This document shows positions 1 through 5,170 of a stretch of DNA of 6,111 nt, one piece after another (positions within the stretch are counted from its first letter, which is position 1; every line of letters begins with the position of its first letter). The translations under genes were made by a program, and so were the position numbers. Below the pieces are notes generated by a model, which searched no databases, had not been told where the DNA came from, and saw only the letters and a list, made by a program, of their open reading frames with translations. The DNA comes from Micrococcales bacterium UBA2465 (GTDB taxonomy: Bacteria > Actinomycetota > Actinomycetes > Actinomycetales > Microbacteriaceae), in NCBI GenBank assembly GCA_002342255.1, contig DDPP01000044.1, positions 21,679 through 27,789 on the forward strand, in the 5' to 3' direction.

Positions 1-53
1 TTTTGGCCCAAAAACGCATATTAAACCTTGATAACACTTTGGATTATTGGGCT

Positions 54-66
54 TGTCAACTTGACA
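54..66. promoter_or_regulatory. Dyad over the -35 box of whiB
   Basis: TGTCAA (54-59) and TTGACA (61-66) are exact reverse complements separated by one base, so the -35 box is the right arm of a 13-bp palindrome. It could be an operator half, or chance, since one arm is fixed by the promoter consensus. The binding protein is unknown. Confidence 0.35.
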
Positions 67-90
67 TGACGGGTCTCACATTGGTGTAAT
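61..90 (+). promoter_or_regulatory. Candidate sigma-70-type promoter of the whiB operon
   Basis: A perfect -35 hexamer TTGACA (61-66) is separated by 18 nt from TGTAAT (85-90), five of six matches to the -10 consensus. Transcription would begin near 97, leaving an untranslated leader of about 48 nt before whiB. Both boxes are embedded in small dyads (54-66 and 82-97), a layout expected for a repressible promoter. Seen by eye; no start-site data. Confidence 0.6.
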
Positions 91-97
91 TACAACA
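82..97. promoter_or_regulatory. Dyad over the -10 box of whiB
   Basis: TGTAATTACA (85-94) is a perfect 10-bp palindrome, extended on both sides past one mismatch to TGGTGTAATTACAACA (82-97). The left half contains the proposed -10 hexamer and the right edge abuts the predicted start site, where a bound dimer would block RNA polymerase. It is a better operator candidate than the -35 dyad because its length exceeds what the promoter box demands. Regulator unknown. Confidence 0.42.
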
Positions 98-131
98 GTG
101 CAATCCGCTATTGGTTTCTTGCGGTTTTCGA

Positions 132-136
132 GAGGA
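132..136 (+). promoter_or_regulatory. Ribosome-binding site of whiB
   Basis: GAGGA lies 8 nt before the ATG at 145 and fixes that start; no other in-frame start near it has such a site. Confidence 0.8.
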
Positions 137-144
137 ATAATTTA

Positions 145-462
145 ATGAGTCTGAACGACGATGATCGTCCGAAAGCGGCCGACGACTGGTTTATTGACCC
201 AATCATCAAGCGTCTTATCGGAGTGGACCCGAATTCAGACACCAACCCTCTAGCCTGGCAACGAGATGCAATCTGTTCGCAAACGGACCCTGAGGCCTTC
301 TTTCCCGAAAAAGGAGGTTCTACCAGAGATGCTAAAAAGATTTGCAATGGTTGTGATGTTCGCCAGCAGTGCTTGGATTACGCTCTAGCCAACGACGAAC
401 GCTTTGGCATCTGGGGTGGCCTAAGCGAGCGCGAACGTCGCAAGCTAAAGCGTCGCGCTTAG
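145..462 (+). CDS. whiB: WhiB-family iron-sulfur transcriptional regulator, WhiB2/WhmD type
   Basis: A 105-residue protein with the complete WhiB signature. Four cysteines lie at residues 44, 67, 70 and 76 (C-x22-C-x2-C-x5-C) and should ligate a [4Fe-4S] cluster. The GIWGG turn is at 88-92 and a basic tail (SERERRKLKRRA) at 94-105. The core DPEAFFPEKGG at 48-58 and the DERFGIWGG region closely resemble, from memory, the WhiB/WhiB2/WhmD class that controls septation and development in Streptomyces and mycobacteria, rather than the redox or antibiotic-response Wbl classes. Family knowledge says such proteins act in the cytoplasm by binding region 4 of the primary sigma factor. The first ~38 residues are acidic and variable, with no recognisable domain. 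The ATG at 145 follows GAGGA at 132-136 with 8 nt spacing, which supports this start. It is the first gene of a probable three-gene transcript with the GT2 gene 19 nt downstream. Family certain; ortholog class likely. Confidence 0.96.
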   Translation: MSLNDDDRPKAADDWFIDPIIKRLIGVDPNSDTNPLAWQRDAICSQTDPEAFFPEKGGSTRDAKKICNGCDVRQQCLDYALANDERFGIWGGLSERERRKLKRRA

Positions 463-466
463 TCTC

Positions 467-474
467 GAGTAAGG
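467..474 (+). promoter_or_regulatory. Ribosome-binding site of the GT2 gene
   Basis: GAGTAAGG, with AAGG ending 7 nt before the ATG at 482, falls inside the 19-nt whiB-GT2 gap. No promoter or terminator fits in that gap, which supports one transcript. Confidence 0.7.
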
Positions 475-481
475 CCACAGC

Positions 482-3283
482 ATGAGTTTGCGTGTGGTGA
501 CGGTCGTAATCTCTAACGACCAACCCAATTTTCTAAATAGCTGCCTTCGAGCAGTTGAAAAGCAAACATTTCAATCTGATCGAGTTTTAGTTGTTGATAC
601 TTCCGATGATGATGAAGTAAAAAAAGTTCTCGAAGATTTTACAAAACGATCCTCAAAGCATGCAGTTGTATTTATTGATGAGCAGGCGAATTTTGCCGAA
701 TTAGCCGCAACCGGTATCAAACAAGTTTTGACCGGCTATGAAAACATCGATGAGATTGCTATCTGGTTACTGCATGACGATAGCATTCCAGAAGCTCACG
801 CTTTAGCCGAACTTGCTCGAACTCTAGAGTTGTCACCTTTAGTCGGAATAGCAGCGTCAAAGCAAGTTGCCGTTGATAATGCAAAATTGATAGTTCAACA
901 GGGCCTGACTTTGACCAAGAGCTATCGACCATTCTCGCTAGTCAATGACGAATTCGATCAAAAGCAACACGACTCAATGAGTGACGTTTTGGCAGTCAGC
1001 ACAAACTCCATGTTGGTCAGAGCCAACCTCTGGGCAGACCTAGGGGGTTTCTCGTTAGCTGCACCTTATTTAGCTCAAGACATTGAGTTTGGAATTCGGG
1101 CTCATCATGCTGGCTATCGAGTAGTGGTGGTTCCAACTTCCAGGGTGGCTCACGCAGAACTTTCAATTCACAACAAAAGATCTCGCCGTTGGCTCAAAGG
1201 GTCGAGCAAACTTGCTTTGGCGAGGGCCACAAATCACCTGAGAATTTCACAACTGCCAATAGTGTTTGCCTTTTTGTATTGGCTCAGTCTGCCGCTCTAC
1301 TCGGTGTTTCAGGTTTTTTGGTTGATGTTGGTCAAACGGCCGGATCGAATCTGGTTGTCGTTGCGGGCTAACTTCTGGGCGTTTTTTACTTTTAGGGCGC
1401 GAGTTCGAGATCGCCATGGTTTTTCTGCCAAAACGCTGGGTGCGCTATTTGCCAGTGCCGAGGCGGTTAGGACCAGATCCAGACTCGCTTTAGAACTTGC
1501 CGAGCAGAAGAGCAATCTAACAAGTTTTGATTCCGCTGCCGATAGCAAATCGGTTTTGAGCTTCGCTTCCGGTGGTGGGCTGTGGGTAATGCTCGGGTTG
1601 GTCGCTATTTCAATCAATTACTTTCCAATTGGGCAGGCCGTTATCGGTGGATTCACATTGCCGCTTAGTGACAGCTGGTTGCAACTTTTTGCTAACACCG
1701 GAGCTAGTTACCAACACATTGGTCTAGGACTGGCAGCTCCTAGCGATCCGTTTAACTGGGTGCTACTGATAATTGGTTCGCTAACTTTCTGGTCGCCAAA
1801 CCTAGCGCTTTCTTATCTGCTGCTGTTAGCTAAGGCAATTGCTTTCTTCGGTGCTTGGCGAGCCATTTCCCTGGCAACCCAGAGAAATTCATTAAGAATT
1901 GTTTTGGCTCTGCTCTATGTCTTTTGGCCTTCCTTCAATCTTGCTCAAAGCCAAGGAAATTATCCGGCAGTAGTTTTCTTCATAGTTTTACCCTGGCTCT
2001 TGTTCTGCCTGAGTAGATCAACTCGAGTTGGAATTAGCTCATCAGTTCGATCCACTGAACAGGGCTGGTCCTGGATTGCCGCTGCCGCAATTCTGCTAAT
2101 GGTCGCCACAGCGGCAGCGCCAAATTCGTTGCTGGTCCTGCTCGTGATTTTTGTTTGTTTCTTATTCTTTATGAGAAAGCGTTTGGTGACAGCGCTCCTT
2201 GTTGGACTGCCGACACTGGTTATCTGCACGCCATATTTCTTATTCCACGTTTTGACGCTTAGAAACCCACTTGGAGTTCTTGCTGACCCAACGATTAGTT
2301 TTTCAACTGGTCAGCCGGATTTTGTGACATCAATACTGGGTCAAGATAAATCGCTCGGCTGGTTTGTTTTAGGTTTTATTGGTTTGGCTTTATTGAGTTT
2401 GCTTTCGAGACAGAGTCCTATATTTGGTCTCTGGCTTTTAGCGTTAGTTGCAGCGGCAAACATCCTGCTGGTGTCCAACCTGAAATTTACTTCTGGTGGT
2501 ATCGGTTCAATTTTCCTGAAGCAAGCTGATTGGGTCTATGACAGCCCGGCACCAAGTGCCATGATGGTTAGTCTTTGCCTATTGCTGGCTATTGCCATTT
2601 GGCTAGATGCACTTCTTAGGGTTGGCTTCAGAAGAATTTGGCTCACGACTATTTTTGTGGCAGTGGTTTGCCCGCTGATTTATGGCTTTGCCTCACAACC
2701 TACACTGATTAGTTTTGGTGAAAGTAGGAACCTGCCAGCAATCTTCACCGCTAGCGCCCAATCTGATCATCAGTATCGAATGTTGGTAATAAGTTCCTCA
2801 GATAACGGGGACAGTCAGTCGTTTAGGGCTGAAATCATAAATCCAACTGGGATTAAGTTAGACAAGATTTCTACCGCCTATCGGCTAAGCCCAGCAAATA
2901 CCTCTGCTGACTATCCTGGCAAGCAGGAGTTAGCAACCTTGGTAGCCAACCTAGTTTCGGCAAACGGCAAGTCCTTGGCCAAATCACTGGAGCAGTCCGA
3001 GATTGGCTATGTATTGGTTCCAAAATCCAGTGCTAACGGGGAAATCCAGATTGCCCTGAATACCGCAGCCGAACTAGATCAGGTCGGCATCACCGAATTT
3101 GGGCAATTATGGCGAGTTAAGTTAGCCAACGAAGCTACCTCGGCTGGAGGGGATCTTTGGTCGGTTACCAAGGGAATTCAATCCGCGGTTCTAGTCGGAT
3201 TTATCCTGCTTGCTCTTCCAACGGCAAGAGGAAGAAAGCAGCGGGTCAGCAATGAGCTTGCCGAACCGGAGCCGGAGCAATGA
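482..3283 (+). CDS. Giant membrane glycosyltransferase: GT2 domain fused to a polytopic membrane region and an extracytoplasmic domain
   Basis: A 933-residue protein. Residues 1-230 form a GT-A, family-2-type domain: opening beta strand VVTVVISND (5-13), VLVVDTSDDD (35-44), an acidic HDD at 98-100 in the nucleotide-sugar/metal position, the acceptor-side segment STNSMLVR (173-180) and QDIEFGIRAHHAGYRV (199-214), then H224. A hydrophobic stretch at 258-283 begins the membrane part. Further hydrophobic segments lie near 366-388, 425-459, 472-487, 494-511, 530-564, 568-590, 626-664, 692-716 and 718-736, with a last one at 899-914, about 13 in all. Residues ~737-898 are hydrophilic and probably extracytoplasmic; they include IGYVLVP (841-847) and GQLWRV (874-879), which recall the end domains of large actinobacterial membrane glycosyltransferases. 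The tail (915-933) is charged. Sugar donor and acceptor cannot be read from sequence; a lipid-linked or surface glycan role is inferred. It starts 19 nt after whiB, with AAGG 7 nt before the ATG, and overlaps the next gene by 4 nt. From memory, relatives are often somewhat longer. Confidence 0.9.
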   Translation: MSLRVVTVVISNDQPNFLNSCLRAVEKQTFQSDRVLVVDTSDDDEVKKVLEDFTKRSSKHAVVFIDEQANFAELAATGIKQVLTGYENIDEIAIWLLHDDSIPEAHALAELARTLELSPLVGIAASKQVAVDNAKLIVQQGLTLTKSYRPFSLVNDEFDQKQHDSMSDVLAVSTNSMLVRANLWADLGGFSLAAPYLAQDIEFGIRAHHAGYRVVVVPTSRVAHAELSIHNKRSRRWLKGSSKLALARATNHLRISQLPIVFAFLYWLSLPLYSVFQVFWLMLVKRPDRIWLSLRANFWAFFTFRARVRDRHGFSAKTLGALFASAEAVRTRSRLALELAEQKSNLTSFDSAADSKSVLSFASGGGLWVMLGLVAISINYFPIGQAVIGGFTLPLSDSWLQLFANTGASYQHIGLGLAAPSDPFNWVLLIIGSLTFWSPNLALSYLLLLAKAIAFFGAWRAISLATQRNSLRIVLALLYVFWPSFNLAQSQGNYPAVVFFIVLPWLLFCLSRSTRVGISSSVRSTEQGWSWIAAAAILLMVATAAAPNSLLVLLVIFVCFLFFMRKRLVTALLVGLPTLVICTPYFLFHVLTLRNPLGVLADPTISFSTGQPDFVTSILGQDKSLGWFVLGFIGLALLSLLSRQSPIFGLWLLALVAAANILLVSNLKFTSGGIGSIFLKQADWVYDSPAPSAMMVSLCLLLAIAIWLDALLRVGFRRIWLTTIFVAVVCPLIYGFASQPTLISFGESRNLPAIFTASAQSDHQYRMLVISSSDNGDSQSFRAEIINPTGIKLDKISTAYRLSPANTSADYPGKQELATLVANLVSANGKSLAKSLEQSEIGYVLVPKSSANGEIQIALNTAAELDQVGITEFGQLWRVKLANEATSAGGDLWSVTKGIQSAVLVGFILLALPTARGRKQRVSNELAEPEPEQ
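3268..3271 (+). promoter_or_regulatory. Ribosome-binding site of the DUF5719 gene, inside the GT2 coding end
   Basis: GGAG sits 8 nt before the ATG at 3280. A second GGAG at 3274-3277 is 2 nt from that ATG but 5 nt from the next in-frame ATG at 3283, so two neighbouring starts could both be served. With the ATGA stop-start overlap this suggests translational coupling. Confidence 0.6.
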
Positions 3284-4734
3284 TGGTTATTCGTTTTGCC
3301 AGGTTGTTGCTGGTAGCCCTGATCGGAACCGGGCTAGTTTTTGCGACAAACCTGATGCCCACTTTCCAGACAACCGGGGCATCGAGTTCAACTTACCAAG
3401 TTAGTGCTAAAGATCTGCAGTTGAATTGCAATGGACCTGCCCTGCTAGCCGGTGGAAAGAATGGCACTTCTGTAACTGGCTTTGGAAGAAGTGGTAAAGC
3501 CACAGCATCAATTTCTTATTCAGGCGCTAACAATACAACTTTGAGTTTGTTTGGCCTGCGGCAGGTGACGGGTTTTGCAAACCGTCAGGATCTTGATTCG
3601 GGAATCCGGAACAGCCAAACCCTGCGGGTAAAAGATCAAACCGGAAAGACAGCACAAGGCTCGACCCTGCTGACTGCTAACCAGATTCAGTTGAGCACTG
3701 TGAAGCAAATACGCGGCTTACTGGCTGCTCCGTGTCTGAGACCGCAGAGTGAATTCTGGCTAGTTGGCGGTTCAACCAAGGTTGGCAGGGAAGCCTTGCT
3801 GATTTTGAATAACGCATCATTGGTTGATGCCACAGTTGATCTAGAGATATTTACCGAGAATGGAAATTCTCATTCAGCTGGCCTAACCGGGATTTCAGTG
3901 CCAAAGGGCAAAACCACGGTTCTGCCTTTAGCCAGCTTTGTCTTGAACTCCGAATCTATTGCCGTCCATGTTCAAAGCCAAGGGGGATCAATAACTGCAT
4001 TCATCCAGCAGAAAGCCGTTCGCGGGCTTTCGGCAAGTGGTGCAGATTACATTTCACCGAGCGAAACTCTGGCAACAGAAAATTATTTCCCAGGAATTCT
4101 AGTCCGAGGAAGTCTAGCCTCGGCCAAACTTAGAAAAAAGGGACCCCGTTATGCTGATGTGCAAAACCTGTTGAGGGTTTATGTGCCAGGTGGGGCAGAT
4201 GCCAAAATAACTTTGCAGATTCTAGGAACAACACCGGAGACCTTTGGCACTGTATTGCAACTTGTTGCTCCAGCTGGAAAAGTTTCAGATTTCAATGTCA
4301 ATGGACTTCACGATGGCGATTACTTTGGAGTACTTCAGTCCGATGTTCCAGTGCGGTCAGCTATCCGTCTGGTGCGCAGCTCGGTGCTGAGTGATTCCTA
4401 TACCGACTTTGCTTGGATCAACGCTGCAGCTGAATTTACTGATACCAGATTCATCGCAGTTCCCAAAGCTGGCATTTCCAAGCTGTCCTTAGTAAACGCC
4501 AGTAATAAACCGACTTCGGTTAGTTTGACAATTGGATCAGCAACTGTAATTCGCAGGGTCAATGCCTTATCCGAGGAAGTAGTTAGGGCTGCCCCAGGCA
4601 TTGCAATAGGAATAACTCCAAGCGATTCCCCAATCAGAGCAAATTTGATTATTGACGTTCAGGGCAGGGTTTCAGCGATTCCTGTTTTGGATGAAAAGAA
4701 TATCAGTGGTCAAGTAAAAATTAGTGTTCACTAA
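3280..4734 (+). CDS. DUF5719-type exported protein with three beta-rich repeats
   Basis: A 484-residue protein with an N-terminal hydrophobic segment at 6-23 after a short basic start. There is no lipobox and no clear signal-peptidase site, so it may be a membrane-anchored or a cleaved exported protein. The rest is polar and beta-rich. The segment from C152 through FWLVGGSTKVGREALLILNN (159-178) matches what I remember of DUF5719, a family commonly encoded after large GT2 proteins in Actinobacteria; no biochemical function is known to me. Three related units appear: ~158-246, ~296-368 and ~391-470. Each has a strand, an 'L-x-N-A-S'-like turn in units 1 and 3, a T/V-rich strand and a hydrophobic closing strand. 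Only two cysteines exist (50 and 152), well placed for an extracytoplasmic disulfide. Its ATG overlaps the GT2 stop as ATGA; GGAG at 3268-3271 lies 8 nt upstream. A second in-frame ATG at 3283 is possible. Coupled translation suggests it partners the GT2 protein (inference). Confidence 0.82.
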   Translation: MMVIRFARLLLVALIGTGLVFATNLMPTFQTTGASSSTYQVSAKDLQLNCNGPALLAGGKNGTSVTGFGRSGKATASISYSGANNTTLSLFGLRQVTGFANRQDLDSGIRNSQTLRVKDQTGKTAQGSTLLTANQIQLSTVKQIRGLLAAPCLRPQSEFWLVGGSTKVGREALLILNNASLVDATVDLEIFTENGNSHSAGLTGISVPKGKTTVLPLASFVLNSESIAVHVQSQGGSITAFIQQKAVRGLSASGADYISPSETLATENYFPGILVRGSLASAKLRKKGPRYADVQNLLRVYVPGGADAKITLQILGTTPETFGTVLQLVAPAGKVSDFNVNGLHDGDYFGVLQSDVPVRSAIRLVRSSVLSDSYTDFAWINAAAEFTDTRFIAVPKAGISKLSLVNASNKPTSVSLTIGSATVIRRVNALSEEVVRAAPGIAIGITPSDSPIRANLIIDVQGRVSAIPVLDEKNISGQVKISVH

Positions 4735-4735
4735 T
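4716..4735 (-). terminator. Weak intrinsic terminator candidate for the zincin-like gene
   Basis: ATTAGTG (4720-4726) and CACTAAT (4729-4735) form a perfect inverted repeat with two bases between (6-bp stem with a GTTC-type tetraloop). Read on the minus strand it is followed by a run of T from 4719 to 4716. The stem is AT-rich and lies within the 3' end of the DUF5719 gene and over both stop codons, so efficiency is doubtful. Confidence 0.4.
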
Positions 4736-4758
4736 CTTCGTCATCACCGAAAATTAGT
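4717..4758. repeat. Direct repeat AAAATTAGT flanking the convergent stops
   Basis: AAAATTAGT occurs at 4717-4725 and again at 4750-4758, 33 bp apart, one copy in each convergent gene end. Together with the central CTAAT it creates the alternative hairpins described for this junction. It may be coincidental in AT-rich coding ends. Confidence 0.4.
4731..4757. other. Second hairpin at the convergent stop codons, competing with the first
   Basis: CTAAT (4731-4735) pairs with ATTAG (4753-4757), and TTCG (4737-4740) with CGAA (4748-4751), with one C-A mismatch and a 7-nt loop. The same CTAAT is the right arm of the 4720-4735 hairpin, so the two folds exclude each other. No T run follows on the plus strand, so it is not a standard terminator there. 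It might act as a 3' end stabiliser of the whiB-GT2-DUF5719 message (inference). Confidence 0.35.
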
Positions 4759-5132
4759 TCCCAAGGTTCCTTGCCGATTAATGCAGCAGCTGCTTCAAAG
4801 ACATGGTGCTCGATGCGCACCCTCTCCTCAACTACTGAGCCAACCTGGTCCAGTCGGGTGATCGGGAGTCGATATAAAACAACAGTCATGCTTTCTGGCC
4901 GAGTTGCCCACCTTTTGACATAGGTTGAGTTAACTCCAAGGATTGGGGCATCCAAAATTAAATACTTTAGTTTCCCAAGCTCTTCAGGCCACCTGTCTTT
5001 GATGTATTCGACTGTAGATTCAACGATCACCCTGAACTGGTCTTGGCTTGAGCCACCTGTCCTATACAGCGCTCCGGTCAAGGAGTGCCTCACCCCTCGG
5101 CCATGCCGATCTCTGGAGCGTTTGGCGGTCAT
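4731..5132 (-). CDS. Small zincin-like 'metallopeptidase family' protein lacking HExxH
   Basis: A 133-residue cytoplasmic-type protein with no signal peptide or membrane segment. RDRHGRG (7-13), RWPEEL (48-53), VVLYRLPI (84-91) and the C-terminal helix ending in ALIG (117-120) match the actinobacterial metallopeptidase family (PF06262-like; Rv3259-type in mycobacteria) as I recall it. In true members of this zincin group the last helix carries HExxHxxG. Aligned on the closing glycine, the equivalent here is EAAAALIG (113-120), so both histidines and the catalytic glutamate are absent, and proteolysis is unlikely. From memory, the Rv3259-type branch is generally degenerate here (EQxAELLG-like), so this is probably a family trait and not a local loss. 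The acidic tail GDDED closes the protein. It reads opposite to its neighbours: its stop overlaps the DUF5719 stop and its start lies 38 nt from manB. No ribosome-binding site precedes the ATG, but a TACAAT box lies 5 nt upstream, suggesting leaderless transcription. Function unknown. Confidence 0.82.
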   Translation of the reverse strand: MTAKRSRDRHGRGVRHSLTGALYRTGGSSQDQFRVIVESTVEYIKDRWPEELGKLKYLILDAPILGVNSTYVKRWATRPESMTVVLYRLPITRLDQVGSVVEERVRIEHHVFEAAAALIGKEPWELIFGDDED

Positions 5133-5137
5133 GCTTC

Positions 5138-5143
5138 ATTGTA
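5138..5143 (-). promoter_or_regulatory. Candidate -10 box for leaderless transcription of the zincin-like gene
   Basis: On the minus strand TACAAT (5 of 6 to TATAAT) ends 5 nt before the ATG at 5132. Transcription normally begins about 6-8 nt after this box, which places the first base at or next to the start codon. There is no purine-rich ribosome-binding site before the ATG, and no good -35 hexamer was seen. Leaderless messages with this TAnnnT spacing are common in actinobacteria. Confidence 0.55.
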
Positions 5144-5155
5144 TTCTTGAACTTT

Positions 5156-5164
5156 GAGGGAAGG
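5156..5164 (+). promoter_or_regulatory. Ribosome-binding site of manB
   Basis: GAGGGAAGG ends 6 nt before the ATG at 5171. The manB messenger therefore has a leader, unlike the divergent gene whose start shares the same 38-nt spacer. Confidence 0.75.
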
Positions 5165-5170
5165 CGCACG

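Larger units (their letters stand above)
1..144. other. Upstream non-coding region of whiB
   Basis: No credible coding region starts or ends here. Besides the promoter and two dyads, the left edge (1-13) has TTTTGG and CCAAAA arms around one base, a short AT-flanked inverted repeat that may be the cut remnant of a structure belonging to whatever lies to the left. Nothing else recognisable was seen at 14-52. Confidence 0.6.

Noticed and set aside
1..13. TTTTGG/CCAAAA inverted repeat at the left edge, possible terminator
   Set aside because: Only 5-6 pairs, no T run follows on the plus strand, and the sequence to the left is missing, so neither its extent nor its owner can be judged.
332..523. 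Minus-strand open frame of 63 codons across the whiB end
   Set aside because: It lies antisense to the conserved cysteine region of whiB, resembles nothing, and has no supporting start signal.
1189..1617. Plus- and minus-strand open frames inside the GT2 gene
   Set aside because: They are out-of-frame shadows of a continuous, conserved membrane protein and have no domain character of their own.
1960..2229. Minus-strand open frame of 89 codons inside the GT2 membrane region
   Set aside because: Antisense to hydrophobic segments whose codon bias creates stop-free antisense frames; no recognisable protein.
3210..3404. Plus-strand open frame spanning the GT2-DUF5719 junction
   Set aside because: Shifted frame across two well-supported overlapping genes; its product shows no motif.
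3520..4601. Minus-strand open frames inside the DUF5719 gene (3520-3708 and 4398-4601)
   Set aside because: Short, antisense to a continuous exported protein, with no motif or start signal.
482..4734. Regulation by rare TTA leucine codons, as with bldA in Streptomyces
   Set aside because: TTA is used freely across the large GT2 gene and its neighbours, as expected at this base composition, so it is not a rare regulatory codon here.
5119..5147. Plus-strand manB promoter with TATTCT (5142-5147) as the -10 box
   Set aside because: Only four of six matches, and TTG-like upstream boxes are badly spaced (14-15 nt); too weak to list as a feature, though a manB promoter in this area is likely.
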